The notes beneath the pieces were generated by a model. That model searched no databases, had not been told where the DNA came from, and worked only from the letters and a program-made list of their open reading frames with translations. 64,000 bases of DNA from Solibacillus faecavium (GTDB lineage Bacteria > Bacillota > Bacilli > Bacillales_A > Planococcaceae): NCBI RefSeq assembly GCF_014836905.1, contig NZ_JACSPZ010000006.1, positions 1-64,000 of the forward strand. The letters are read 5' to 3'. Positions 17,938 to 26,997 of the stretch are shown here, one piece after another; the stretch's first letter is position 1, and each line of letters opens with the position of its first letter. A program made the translations under genes and the position numbers.

Positions 17938-19233
17938 TTACTGAACGCGGGCGAAACCGAATCCTGAAGCATAGTCATCACCAGTAGAGGCACCGTGACC
18001 ACCTTTAATGTCTACAGCCTTTGCTCTTGTTTGTAAGTTAGAGCGCAGTTGCGTGTGAGACCATGATGGATTTTGAGCCCAAATTTTTGCTGCTAAACCT
18101 GAAACATGAGGAGAAGCCATTGATGTGCCGCTAATTGTGTTATAACCGCCATTATGCCATGTAGAATATATTGCCGAACCTGGAGCTGAAATTTCAATAT
18201 CTCCTTGCTGGATTACATAATCACCTGCTGTTGAGGCATATCCACGAGATGAGTAGTCAGCTACACGGTACGTCCCGTTTTGTTGTACATTTTCCAGAGC
18301 AGCAACTGCAACTGCATTCGGTAATGCTCCTGGATAACCAATTGACCCTTGCGAATAGCCTGAATTACCGGCTGCAGCAATAACTAGAACACCTTTACTG
18401 TATGCATAGTTGACAGCACTTGAGATAAGGCTGTTATTGGCTGAAGAACCTAGTGACATATTAATGATTGTTTTAGTACGAGTAGAAGTTGCTTGATCTG
18501 CTGCGTGTCGGATTGCTGCAGCAATATCATCCGAGTATCCAGAACCGCTGTCTGTTAATACTTTGTAAGCCCAAAGATCGGCATCTGGTGCAACACCGTA
18601 AACACCGCCTCTATCGCTTCCTCCATTAGCTAATGCTGAACCGGCAACGTGTGTGCCATGCCCGTTTCTGTCAGTACAGCTATTGTTTACAAGTGGTGTT
18701 GCAGTCGTAAAGTCTTTACACTGTTCCACATTATTAGCAAGGTCGCGGTGAGAAGTATTGACACCCGTATCCAGTACGGCGATATTAATGCCGCTACCGC
18801 CAGACGTTGATGTTAACGAGTTGTTGTTGTAAATTGCTTTAATGCCCCACGGTACTTGCTGGGAAGCTCTAGCATAAATCGACGCATCCGGTTCTTTATT
18901 TTCTAATGTATAATCCTCTTCCAGGTTAATTGTATCTAATTTAACGACAGGAACTTTTGTAACTGTGATATTTTTATTTTTCTGTAACGCATGGAACTGT
19001 TTTTCATTCATTTCAGTAGAAAAGCCGTTGTCTGTTAACTCCCAGCGAGCAGAATACTGTGCTTTTGCTGAGGCTTTTGCCGATTGGCTATTTGCTTCAA
19101 CGTATACGCGGAATTTTTCCTGACCGACGTTGTTTGCCGAGCTATCTTCGGTATTCAGTGTTGTGGCCTGCACGGGATTTACTAATGCTCCTGCCATCAA
19201 AAGACCTAATAATGTACTTTTAACTTTTTTCAT
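17938..19233 (-). CDS. Secreted subtilisin-like serine protease (S8)
   Basis: This 431-residue preproprotein has a signal peptide (about 1-23), an I9-type propeptide (about 40-115) and a subtilase domain. The catalytic triad is Asp155 (AVLDTGV), His192 (NGHGTHVAG) and Ser371 (SGTSMASPH), with oxyanion Asn290 (AAGNSG). Two cysteines, Cys172 and Cys186, may form a disulfide. No good -35 is visible upstream; an imperfect inverted repeat TGATAAGATT/AATCTATCA (about 19261-19287) lies in the region shared with the divergent NprR-like regulator. Control by one or both neighbouring peptide systems is the natural hypothesis, since NprR and PlcR control secreted proteases. Confidence 0.93.
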   Translation of the reverse strand: MKKVKSTLLGLLMAGALVNPVQATTLNTEDSSANNVGQEKFRVYVEANSQSAKASAKAQYSARWELTDNGFSTEMNEKQFHALQKNKNITVTKVPVVKLDTINLEEDYTLENKEPDASIYARASQQVPWGIKAIYNNNSLTSTSGGSGINIAVLDTGVNTSHRDLANNVEQCKDFTTATPLVNNSCTDRNGHGTHVAGSALANGGSDRGGVYGVAPDADLWAYKVLTDSGSGYSDDIAAAIRHAADQATSTRTKTIINMSLGSSANNSLISSAVNYAYSKGVLVIAAAGNSGYSQGSIGYPGALPNAVAVAALENVQQNGTYRVADYSSRGYASTAGDYVIQQGDIEISAPGSAIYSTWHNGGYNTISGTSMASPHVSGLAAKIWAQNPSWSHTQLRSNLQTRAKAVDIKGGHGASTGDDYASGFGFARVQ

Positions 19234-19260
19234 TTTGTCCTGACCCCTTTTCCATATGAG

Positions 19261-19287
19261 TGATAAGATTACTATTTGAATCTATCA
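19261..19287. promoter_or_regulatory. Imperfect inverted repeat between protease and NprR-like gene
   Basis: TGATAAGATT and AATCTATCA form arms with one bulged base, about 30 bases ahead of the protease start. It is a candidate binding site for the adjacent regulator. Confidence 0.35.
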
Positions 19288-19300
19288 TATTTTCATTTTT

Positions 19301-19329
19301 TTGATTATTGGGAAAAATTTAAGTATACT
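19301..19329 (+). promoter_or_regulatory. Sigma-A promoter of the NprR-like operon
   Basis: TTGATT (19301-19306), 17 bases, then TATACT (19324-19329). This placement rules out the in-frame start codon at 19301 and supports the ATG at 19370. Confidence 0.7.
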
Positions 19330-19369
19330 GGATAAAATACCTAGCTATTTGAAAGGAGCGTTTATTTGT

Positions 19370-20584
19370 ATGAAAGTTGGATCATTAATTAAGTACTATC
19401 GTACAAAGCTGGGAATGACACAAAATGAGGTGGCAGCGGGGATTTGCTCAATTCCCCATTTAAGCAAAATCGAGAACAATAATAAGGAAGCAAACAGTGA
19501 GACAATTCGTCTGTTGCTGGAACGGTTGAATATTAATATACATGATGTAGAAATCAGCGAGCAGAATATTATTAAATTACTGAATGATTTACAAAAACAT
19601 ATAAACTACTTAGAGAATGAAAAAGCGATAGAAATAGTTAGGGAATTAAAAAAATACGAAGAAATTATCGGTTTTACGGAATGTATTTATTTATATGAGC
19701 TTTATAAATTGCGTTATTATGTGTTTGTAAATGAATATAAATTGGCAGAAGACCAGTTAAAGTGGCTAAATGCCCACCGCCAGAATTTTTCCCAACATGA
19801 GAAATATTTACATTCATACTATTATGCATTAGTTTTAATAACAAGAGGGAAGTATGCTGAAGCAGCTGTAGAACTTACTCAAATTCTCTACATACATCCG
19901 GAACTAGGGTCGCTGGAAGGGGAGTTTTATTATCATTTCTCCTTAATAAAGGGGCGGCTGGAAGAGACAAGCCAGGCAATTATTTACGGGAGAAAAGCCC
20001 TTCAGTTTTATAAGGACCAGTTTAATTTTAAAAGAATTATTTATACATCCATGTCGTTGGCGCTTTATTATTCTCAAGGAAAAGTATTTCATGAAGCAAT
20101 CGAAATCTATGAACATCTCTTGAGGAATGTAGAACTTTTGCAGCAACAGCAGCTACTGCCTGCTATCTATCATAACTTAGGGGATTTGTATCAAATTAGA
20201 GGAGAATATGAAAGTGCATTAGTTTACTTTGAAAAAAGTGCTTCTTTAATGGAAAAGAACAGCGATAACTATTTATTTTGTTTATACAATTTAGGCTTTA
20301 CACAATATCGCCTTAACCAAGGGGAAGAGAGCCTGAAAACCTTTACTATTTTAAAGGACGAAGCAAAAAAGATGAAAAAACTAAGTTTTAATTTATTTGC
20401 TTCTTTTTATTTATATTTGCTCAAAGGAGAAGAAAAGAAAGCAATGGGTTTTTTAGAAGGGAGGTTAATTCCGTTTACAGCAAATAATGAAGAATTTAAA
20501 GTAATCCATCAGCAATTTTCTTATTTATTGGGTGAGTACTACCGACAGGAAAAGAAGTTTGAAAAAGCAATCCAATTCATTTAA
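19370..20584 (+). CDS. NprR-like HTH-TPR regulator (RNPP family)
   Basis: This 404-residue protein has an N-terminal helix-turn-helix (about 5-60, TQNEVAAGICSIPHLSKIE) and a long TPR array (about 75-404, with repeats such as GDLYQIRGEYESALVYFEKS). That build and length match NprR, Rap-like and AimR-type receptors. The ATG at 19370 has AAAGGAG upstream and lies inside the transcript of the promoter at 19301-19329. A 29-codon secreted-type peptide gene follows after 20 bases. It is divergent from the subtilase gene, echoing nprR next to nprA in Bacillus. Confidence 0.85.
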   Translation: MKVGSLIKYYRTKLGMTQNEVAAGICSIPHLSKIENNNKEANSETIRLLLERLNINIHDVEISEQNIIKLLNDLQKHINYLENEKAIEIVRELKKYEEIIGFTECIYLYELYKLRYYVFVNEYKLAEDQLKWLNAHRQNFSQHEKYLHSYYYALVLITRGKYAEAAVELTQILYIHPELGSLEGEFYYHFSLIKGRLEETSQAIIYGRKALQFYKDQFNFKRIIYTSMSLALYYSQGKVFHEAIEIYEHLLRNVELLQQQQLLPAIYHNLGDLYQIRGEYESALVYFEKSASLMEKNSDNYLFCLYNLGFTQYRLNQGEESLKTFTILKDEAKKMKKLSFNLFASFYLYLLKGEEKKAMGFLEGRLIPFTANNEEFKVIHQQFSYLLGEYYRQEKKFEKAIQFI

Positions 20585-20604
20585 TTATAAAGGAGACGAG
20601 GAAT

Positions 20605-20694
20605 ATGAAGAAAAACGTTAAATTATCGCTATTATTATTAAGTGTGGCATTGGTGACATTGTCTATCCCAATTTATCCCCCAGTTTTATCCTAA
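20605..20694 (+). CDS. NprX/PapR-like signalling pre-peptide (candidate)
   Basis: A 29-codon ORF with AAAGGAGACGAG ahead of its ATG. The product starts MKKNVKLSLLLLSVALVTL, a basic N-terminus with a hydrophobic core as in an export signal, and ends SIPIYPPVLS. It lies 20 bases after an HTH-TPR receptor gene and just before a terminator. Regulator then short exported peptide is the standard RNPP cassette (plcR-papR, nprR-nprX, rap-phr). The likely signal is a 5-9 residue C-terminal piece rich in proline; the exact processing is not readable. Confidence 0.78.
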   Translation: MKKNVKLSLLLLSVALVTLSIPIYPPVLS

Positions 20695-20696
20695 TA

Positions 20697-20742
20697 AAAA
20701 ACGCCATTCAGAAGCTTAATATAAGCTACTGGGTGGCGTTTT
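20697..20742. terminator. Bidirectional terminator
   Basis: AAAACGCCATTCAGAAGCTT pairs with AAGCTACTGGGTGGCGTTTT (one mismatch and two G-U) between convergent genes, with A and T tracts on both sides. Confidence 0.88.
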
Positions 20743-20746
20743 ACAA

Positions 20747-21073
20747 TTATTTCATTACCTTTGACTTCATTAAAAAAGCAAAGCCTTCCGCGCTTTCCAA
20801 TGAAAACGAAGCACCGCGTCCTTCCATTACATCAACAACAATTTGCATATGCTTTAAATACTCCGCCTGCTGCTTATCGATGTAATAGGGAACACCTGCA
20901 ATTTCCCCGATGAGTACAAGCTGACTGCTAATATAATGACCGTCCGATTGGAAACATATCGGCACCGTGCCATCACAGCACCCGGAAGACTGTTCAAAGA
21001 CTAACTTCCCATGCTTTGTCTTCAACAGCTCAATAACCTCAACCGCTTTTTCAGTCGCGACTAACTTTTCCAT
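20747..21073 (-). CDS. DUF779 protein linked to aldehyde dehydrogenase
   Basis: This 108-residue protein matches DUF779, including FEQSSGCCDGTVPICF and the C-terminal MEGRGASFSLESAEGFAF. Genes of this family lie next to acetaldehyde-type aldehyde dehydrogenases in many bacteria, as here; their biochemical role is not established. It is downstream of the dehydrogenase on the same strand, with a terminator-like hairpin in the 65-base gap that would lower its expression. Confidence 0.88.
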   Translation of the reverse strand: MEKLVATEKAVEVIELLKTKHGKLVFEQSSGCCDGTVPICFQSDGHYISSQLVLIGEIAGVPYYIDKQQAEYLKHMQIVVDVMEGRGASFSLESAEGFAFLMKSKVMK

Positions 21074-21087
21074 AAAGCACCCTCCTA

Positions 21088-21122
21088 TAAAAAAGAGGAT
21101 GCACTATAAAAGCGCATCCTCT
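21088..21122 (-). terminator. Terminator between aldehyde dehydrogenase and DUF779
   Basis: On the minus strand AGAGGATGC pairs with GCATCCTCT, followed by TTTTTT. Confidence 0.75.
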
Positions 21123-21138
21123 AATAGTCCGCTTCGGC

Positions 21139-22659
21139 TTAGAAGAAACCTTGAGCGTTTTTGTTGTAGCTTACTAACATACATTTTGTTTGTTGGTAGT
21201 GGTCTAACATCATTAAGTGGTTTTCGCGACCGATACCTGATTTTTTATATCCGCCGAATGCAGCGTGTGCAGGGTATTGGTGGTAAGTGTTTGTCCAAAC
21301 ACGACCTGCTTGGATACCACGAACAGCGCGGTAAGCTGTATCCATGTTACGTGACCATACACCAGCACCTAGACCGAATTCCGTGTCGTTAGCGATTTCC
21401 ATAGCTTCTTCGAAAGTAGAGAAAGTTGTTACAGAAAGAACTGGACCAAAGATTTCTTCTTGGAAGATACGCATTTTGTTGTGACCTTTGAATACTGTTG
21501 GTGCCACATAATAGCCGCCTTCTTGGTCAGCATCTAATTGGTTTTGGTAGCCGCCGATAAGTAGCTCTGCGCCTTCTTCTTTACCGATTTCGATGTAAGA
21601 TAAGATTTTTTGTAATTGTTCATTTGAAGCTTGAGCACCCATCATTACTTCTGTATCTAACGGGTTACCGATTTTGATTGCTTTAACGCGTTCTAGTACA
21701 CGTTCCATGAATTTGTCATAGATAGATTCGTGAACTAATGCACGTGAAGGACAAGTACAAATTTCGCCTGAGTTTAATGCGAACATTACTAAACCTTCGA
21801 TAGCTTTATCCAAATACTCATCGTCATGATCCATTACGTCTGGGAAGAAGACGTTTGGTGATTTACCGCCAAGCTCTAATGTTACAGGGATAATATTCTC
21901 TGTAGCGTATTGCATAATTAAGCGACCAACACCAGTAGAACCAGTGAACGCCACTTTGTTGATGCGTGGGTTCGTAGCAAGTGGTTTACCAACTTCAATA
22001 CCTAAACCATTTACAACGTTGAATACACCTTTTGGTAATAAATCTTGGATTAATTCGATTAATACCATGATTGAAGCAGGTGTTTGCTCAGCAGGCTTCA
22101 TTACGATTACGTTACCAGCCGCTAATGCAGGAGCGATTTTCCAAGAAGCCATTAATAATGGGAAGTTCCAAGGAATAATTTGACCTACAACACCGATTGG
22201 CTCGTGGAAGTGGTATGCTACTGTATCGTTATCGATTTCAGAAATTCCGCCTTGTTGTGCACGAATTGCACCAGCAAAATAACGGAAGTGATCCACTACT
22301 AAAGGAATATCAGCGTTTAATGTTTCGCGTACTGCTTTACCGTTGTCCCAAGTTTCAGCAACAGCAATTTTTTCTAAGTTTTCTTCAATGCGGTCTGCAA
22401 TTTTATTTAAAATATTCGCGCGGTATGCAACAGAAGTTTGTGCCCAGGCACCTTTAGCTGCATGTGCTGCGTCTAATGCTAATTCAATATCTTCTTCAGT
22501 TGAACGAGCAACTGATGTAAATACTTTACCAGTTACAGGAGATTTTACATCTAGGTATTGTCCTTTTACAGGCGCTACCCATTCGCCACCGATAAAGTTC
22601 TCGTATTTTTCTTTAAAGTTAACTACTGCACCAGCAGTATTAGGATTTGCATAGATCAT
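21139..22659 (-). CDS. NAD-dependent aldehyde dehydrogenase (acetaldehyde type)
   Basis: This 506-residue enzyme resembles the ExaC/AldA acetaldehyde dehydrogenase group. Motifs include the nucleotide-binding [43 protein letters not shown] with the general-base glutamate, and the catalytic cysteine in [10 protein letters not shown]. The DUF779 partner downstream supports an alcohol or acetaldehyde role. It could back up acetaldehyde removal for the catabolic operon, but no direct link is visible. A small palindrome lies 26-43 bases upstream. Confidence 0.93.
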   Translation of the reverse strand: MIYANPNTAGAVVNFKEKYENFIGGEWVAPVKGQYLDVKSPVTGKVFTSVARSTEEDIELALDAAHAAKGAWAQTSVAYRANILNKIADRIEENLEKIAVAETWDNGKAVRETLNADIPLVVDHFRYFAGAIRAQQGGISEIDNDTVAYHFHEPIGVVGQIIPWNFPLLMASWKIAPALAAGNVIVMKPAEQTPASIMVLIELIQDLLPKGVFNVVNGLGIEVGKPLATNPRINKVAFTGSTGVGRLIMQYATENIIPVTLELGGKSPNVFFPDVMDHDDEYLDKAIEGLVMFALNSGEICTCPSRALVHESIYDKFMERVLERVKAIKIGNPLDTEVMMGAQASNEQLQKILSYIEIGKEEGAELLIGGYQNQLDADQEGGYYVAPTVFKGHNKMRIFQEEIFGPVLSVTTFSTFEEAMEIANDTEFGLGAGVWSRNMDTAYRAVRGIQAGRVWTNTYHQYPAHAAFGGYKKSGIGRENHLMMLDHYQQTKCMLVSYNKNAQGFF

Positions 22660-22684
22660 TTAACTACACCTCTATCACTCGATT

Positions 22685-22702
22685 TAAAGTTTATTAACTT
22701 TA
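22685..22702. promoter_or_regulatory. Palindrome upstream of aldehyde dehydrogenase
   Basis: TAAAGTT-TATT-AACTTTA is a perfect 7-bp inverted repeat just ahead of the minus-strand gene. The remainder of the 500-base gap (22660-23159) is very AT-rich; a short hairpin AGGTG...CACCT near 23029-23045 is the only other structure I see, and I find no gene. Confidence 0.35.
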
Positions 22703-23159
22703 TAATTTGATTATGCATCTGCAAAAGAGAAGTTACAAATGAAAAGGCTTACAGAAATAACTTCATAACTATATTTATAAAGTGAAAATGTATATTTCTT
22801 TAATTTAGGGGAGTATTGTTATGTACTGATACAGAAGGGATTATAGCGTCTATTAATTGAATGGATTGTTGGTTTAACTCTATAGTATTATAATTTATGT
22901 TTATTATATAACAAGATTTAACAATGAAAATTAATGTATAAATATAAATTTATAATGATAAAAATTCTTTTTAAAAAATTTATCAATAATACTATTAAAA
23001 TACCTATTTTTTGTTTTTTGTAGCATAAAAGGTGGGTGGAACACCTAATTATTGTAAAAATAAAGTTTGACATTTTCTGTTAATACACCCTACTTGTTCG
23101 CTTTACGAAATAGTTTCAGCTAAAATAAGACAAACTACTAATGAAAGAGGAGGGGCGTT

Positions 23160-24179
23160 ATGTTTCTTGCATTTATCATTGCACTAATCGGTGCACTTTT
23201 ATTTTCAGCCCTCTCTTTACCGATTCCATGGCTGATCGGTCCTATTTTTTCTGTACTGATTGCACAGTTTTTTATAAAAGACCGTCTCCGGTGGCCGGCC
23301 ACTTTACGAAATACGGGGCTCATTATCGTTGGAGTCGCAATTGGCCAGCAGTTTGATTTTGCTTTGTTTTCCGATTTTCAGTCGTTAATGTTATTCATGG
23401 TTATTGTGAACGTTTTGCTGTTTTTATTTTGTTTAGGAATTGCATGGGGTATTTCTCGTACGACAGGACTTACTTTTAAGACAGCAGTTGCTGCAAATGT
23501 ACCTGGAGGATTGTCGCAACTCGTATTGTTTGCGGAAGAAGAAGGGGATGTTAATTTAACAGCGGTCACTTATTTTCATATAGTGCGTGTATTGGGCGTT
23601 GTGCTGCTTATCCCATTTTTAGTATCCGGCAATGTCGTAGGAGGGGCTTCAATTCCGCTTACTTTGGATGTTTGGCAAGTAGTTCTGCTCATTATTTTGT
23701 CCGCTGCACTTGTGCCAATCGGTAAAAGGTTAAAGCTGCCTGTTGCACATTTTTTGACTCCAATTATCGTTGTGATTGCTTTGAAGTTATTTAGTATTGA
23801 TACACCGACAATGCCGAGTGATGTTCTTCATATAGCACAGCTATTGATTGGTGCATATATCGGCTTATTGTTAAAACCATCAACTTTGCGTTTACCTGCA
23901 AAAGTTCTGGCCGGGGGAGTATTGAGTACTATTGCGATGATTGTACTTACCTATGGCACTAGCCTGCTGATCGCTGAATTTTTAAACTTAAGCTTTGCAA
24001 CGAGTTTTTTAAGTACAGCACCTGGAGGACTTGACCAAATGGGCTTGCTTGCTGCAGCTGTAAAAGCGGATATTTCAGTCGTAACAGTATTCCAACTCTT
24101 TCGTTTGCTCTTTATTTTCCTCTGTATATTGCCGCTGATTAAATGGATTTATCGCGAGAGAGAAAAGGAATTGAGTTAA
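23160..24179 (+). CDS. AbrB-family (duplicated domain) membrane protein
   Basis: This 339-residue protein has about ten hydrophobic segments and an internal duplication: each half has PxxWLIGP or AYIGLLLKPS-like entries and an APGGL or VPGGLSQ motif (ANVPGGLSQLVLF and STAPGGLDQMGLL). That is the pattern of Pfam AbrB, formerly annotated as ammonia monooxygenase and unrelated to the AbrB DNA-binding protein. It is probably a transporter of unknown substrate. A GAGGAGGGG ribosome site precedes it; it is monocistronic. Confidence 0.85.
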   Translation: MFLAFIIALIGALLFSALSLPIPWLIGPIFSVLIAQFFIKDRLRWPATLRNTGLIIVGVAIGQQFDFALFSDFQSLMLFMVIVNVLLFLFCLGIAWGISRTTGLTFKTAVAANVPGGLSQLVLFAEEEGDVNLTAVTYFHIVRVLGVVLLIPFLVSGNVVGGASIPLTLDVWQVVLLIILSAALVPIGKRLKLPVAHFLTPIIVVIALKLFSIDTPTMPSDVLHIAQLLIGAYIGLLLKPSTLRLPAKVLAGGVLSTIAMIVLTYGTSLLIAEFLNLSFATSFLSTAPGGLDQMGLLAAAVKADISVVTVFQLFRLLFIFLCILPLIKWIYREREKELS

Positions 24180-24316
24180 TTAGCAATGTAATTGTGTCTA
24201 CATTATCTCAGAATATTCTATGAAGAAATGAGAAAAAAAGCCTGGATATTAACCCTTTATGACCCATTTGGGTTATACTAGAGAAAGTGATTAATTAGGA
24301 AGTAGGATTAGGAAAT

Positions 24317-25213
24317 ATGCAAACGCAATCGAATCGACAATTGTGGGCGCAAGCTGTGAAGACTGGCATTATTAAATCAAACTTAATTCCGATGATCGCG
24401 GCATTAATGCTTGCCCTATACACATATGAATTAAATTTTATTGAACATATTCCAGCTATTATTTTTGCAATTCTTGGTTCTGCAGCAGTCATTGCTGCAG
24501 CAGGTGCGTATAATAACGTATATGACCGAGACATTGATCAAATTATGCCCCGAACAAAAACACGTCCAACAGTTACTGGAGAGCTATCAGCAAAGGTAGT
24601 ACTGATTGTTGCGACGATTTTATTAATACTAGGGTGTGTGGCGCTATATTTAGCTTCACCATTAGCGGCTTTATTAGGATTTTTAGGTGTATTTTTCTAT
24701 GTTGTGCCATATACAATGTGGACGAAACGCCGTACCATTTGGAATACAGAAGTAGGTAGTATTTCAGGCGCCATGCCACCGTTAATCGGGTGGGCAGCTG
24801 TAGCTCCGGATATTTGGCACCCAGCAGCATGGGCTCTTTTCTTAATTATGGTGATTTGGCAAATGCCACATTTTTATGCTATTGCCATTCGTAAAAAAGA
24901 AGATTATGCCGCAGCAAATATCCCGATGCTCCCTGTAGCAAAGGGAGAGAAACGCACTTATATTCAGTCAAATATTTATTTAGTGTTGTTATGTTTATCA
25001 AGCTTTCTGTTTTACCCGCTTAGCTTAGGGTTAACAATTGTTTCGCTTGTTCTAAGTGTCATTTGGCTATGTATGAGTATTACGGCATCAAAGAAACAAG
25101 AAGAGAAAAAGTGGGCTAATATTATGTTCGGCTACTCGCTATTCCATATGATGGCTGTTTTTGGAACAGTTTTCATTTATGCATCGGTCGGCATGATTTT
25201 AAATGGACTTTAA
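24317..25213 (+). CDS. ctaB: Protoheme IX farnesyltransferase (heme O synthase)
   Basis: This 298-residue UbiA-family membrane protein has the prenyl-diphosphate-binding motif NNVYDRDIDQIMPRTKTRP and about nine hydrophobic segments, with HFYAIAIRKKEDYAAANIPMLP in the second catalytic loop. It adds a farnesyl chain to heme B for heme-copper oxidases. No ctaA or oxidase genes are next to it, so it may be the separate second copy seen in bacilli (CtaO type). Confidence 0.92.
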   Translation: MQTQSNRQLWAQAVKTGIIKSNLIPMIAALMLALYTYELNFIEHIPAIIFAILGSAAVIAAAGAYNNVYDRDIDQIMPRTKTRPTVTGELSAKVVLIVATILLILGCVALYLASPLAALLGFLGVFFYVVPYTMWTKRRTIWNTEVGSISGAMPPLIGWAAVAPDIWHPAAWALFLIMVIWQMPHFYAIAIRKKEDYAAANIPMLPVAKGEKRTYIQSNIYLVLLCLSSFLFYPLSLGLTIVSLVLSVIWLCMSITASKKQEEKKWANIMFGYSLFHMMAVFGTVFIYASVGMILNGL

Positions 25214-25217
25214 ATAG

Positions 25218-25258
25218 AAAAGCGTACCGGAAGTTTCGACTTTTGGTGCGCTTTTTTT
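25218..25258 (+). terminator. Terminator after heme O synthase gene
   Basis: AAAAGCGTACCGGAAG pairs with CTTTTGGTGCGCTTTT, followed by T residues. Confidence 0.88.
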
Positions 25259-25436
25259 GTTAAGGATTATCGCTTGTTAAGAAATTGTGAACAGAAGTTG
25301 TGATGATTATATGTCAAACGCATTGGTCATATTTTTTTCGGAAAATGGAAATGTTATGATGGAATCAACAAGCGAGGCGAATTGCTTGGAAGTTAATTTG
25401 CACTCTAATCTAATATGCTATTTTACTCAAATTTTT

Positions 25437-25446
25437 TCGTATACGA
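25437..25446. promoter_or_regulatory. TCGTATACGA palindrome matching the core of the Rgg-like operator
   Basis: This 10-bp palindrome is identical to the core of 17527-17542. It lies in the 340-base gap between two genes (25214-25554), which otherwise holds only terminators. A second regulator-binding site or a small RNA start is possible; chance is not excluded. Confidence 0.3.
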
Positions 25447-25495
25447 CTTCGACAACATATAAAACCCCCTATTTTTATATGGTCTCGTACGGAAA

Positions 25496-25537
25496 CAAAA
25501 AACTCCGGTGCAGTAGTGTGCATCGGAGTTTTTTTAT
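25496..25537. terminator. Bidirectional terminator before dipeptidase gene
   Basis: AAAAAACTCCGGTGCA pairs with TGCATCGGAGTTTTTT, with A and T runs on both sides. Confidence 0.85.
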
Positions 25538-25554
25538 TTTTAGTGAGATTGTTA

Positions 25555-26937
25555 TTATAGTTTAATGTTAGCAACTTCAAACATGTAATCACCAAGTACG
25601 CGTAAACCTTGGTCGAAGTTTTCCAAATGGAAGTGCTCATTCGGTGCATGGAAATTTTCACTTGAAAGACCGAAGCCCATTAACACAACCGGCAATTCCA
25701 AAATTTCATCGAATGCTGCAACGATTGGAATCGAGCCACCACCACGTGTATAAGCTGTCGGTACGTTGTATACTTTTTCATAAGAACGGCCAGCTGCTTG
25801 GATCACTGGGTGATCAAATGGTGTAATGTAAGGCTTTCCTTTATCGAATTCAGAAATCGTTACTTCTACACCAACAGGCTTATGCTTTTCGATATGTGCT
25901 TTTAATAATGCTACAATTTCTTCAGGGTCCTGATCTGGTACTAAGCGGCAAGTAATTTTTGCGCCAGCCTCAGCAGGCAAAACTGTTTTAATCCCTTCAC
26001 CGGAGAAACCACCGAACACGCCGTTGATTTCCAATGTAGGACGTGCCCAAGTTTGTTCTAAATAAGTATAGCCCGCTTCACCGAATAGCTCCTGCACACC
26101 TACTTCTTCTTTTAAAGCAGTTTCGTCAAAGTTCAGGTCACGATACGCCTGACGCTCTTCATCAGTTAATGGCAACACTTTATCATAGAAACCATCTACT
26201 TGAATTGTTCCATGCTCATCACGGAATGACGCCAGAATTTCAGTCAATGCGTGAATTGCGTTTTGAACGCCGCCACCATATAGACCTGAATGCAAGTCGC
26301 CTTTTGCTCCGCGCACATCTATTTGAACCCCCGTTAACCCACGTAAGCCATAGCATACTGCCGGTTTCCCTTTAGCATAAAGACCCGTATCGGAAATGAC
26401 GATTAAATCTGCTGCTAATTTTGCCTTGTTGTCTTCCGTATATTGCGGAAGGGACGGACTACCGATTTCTTCTTCACCTTCATAGATGAATTTTACATTG
26501 ACTGGCAATGTGCCTTCTGTTGCAAATAACGCTTCAATCATTTTTAAGTGCATAAACACCTGTCCTTTATCATCTGAAGAACCACGTGCAAAAAGCTTAT
26601 TATCACGGATTGCCGGCTCGAAAGGAGGTGTCTCCCATAAGTGAAGCGGATCTACTGGTTGTACATCGTAGTGACCGTAAAACAGAATAGTTGGTTTGCC
26701 TTCTGCATGCAACCACTCCCCATATACAACAGGGTGACCGGCTGTTTCATCAACAGATACATTTTCGATGTTTAATGATTTTAAGTGGTCTGCCAGCCAG
26801 TTTGCTGCATTTGTCATATCGTCTTTATGTTCAGATAAAGCAGAAATACTTGGAATGCGTAAAAATTCGTTTAACTCTGCTAAATGACGTTCGCGATGCT
26901 CTGTGAAATAAGCATCTAAAGTTTGTAAGTGACTCAT
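25555..26937 (-). CDS. M20-family metallodipeptidase
   Basis: This 460-residue protein has the M20 metal motifs YGHYDVQP, RGSSDDKGQ, EGEEEIGSP and a C-terminal NFHAPNEHF, with a dimerisation domain between (KGDLHSGLYGG). It resembles CNDP-type dipeptidases, and its length matches. It is cytoplasmic, with no signal peptide, and probably recycles dipeptides. It appears monocistronic. Confidence 0.92.
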   Translation of the reverse strand: MSHLQTLDAYFTEHRERHLAELNEFLRIPSISALSEHKDDMTNAANWLADHLKSLNIENVSVDETAGHPVVYGEWLHAEGKPTILFYGHYDVQPVDPLHLWETPPFEPAIRDNKLFARGSSDDKGQVFMHLKMIEALFATEGTLPVNVKFIYEGEEEIGSPSLPQYTEDNKAKLAADLIVISDTGLYAKGKPAVCYGLRGLTGVQIDVRGAKGDLHSGLYGGGVQNAIHALTEILASFRDEHGTIQVDGFYDKVLPLTDEERQAYRDLNFDETALKEEVGVQELFGEAGYTYLEQTWARPTLEINGVFGGFSGEGIKTVLPAEAGAKITCRLVPDQDPEEIVALLKAHIEKHKPVGVEVTISEFDKGKPYITPFDHPVIQAAGRSYEKVYNVPTAYTRGGGSIPIVAAFDEILELPVVLMGFGLSSENFHAPNEHFHLENFDQGLRVLGDYMFEVANIKL

Positions 26938-26997
26938 TAAAGAGTGCCCCCTTATATTTCGATTATAGAAATAAGTATAGCATACAACCTATAAAAT

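Noticed and set aside
19301-19369. Longer N-terminus for the NprR-like protein
   Set aside because: The extension starts on the -35 box of a good promoter, and the ATG at 19370 has a proper ribosome site and family-like start.
25287-25565. 92-residue plus-strand ORF between heme O synthase and dipeptidase genes
   Set aside because: No ribosome site, low-complexity composition, and it crosses a bidirectional terminator into the dipeptidase stop.
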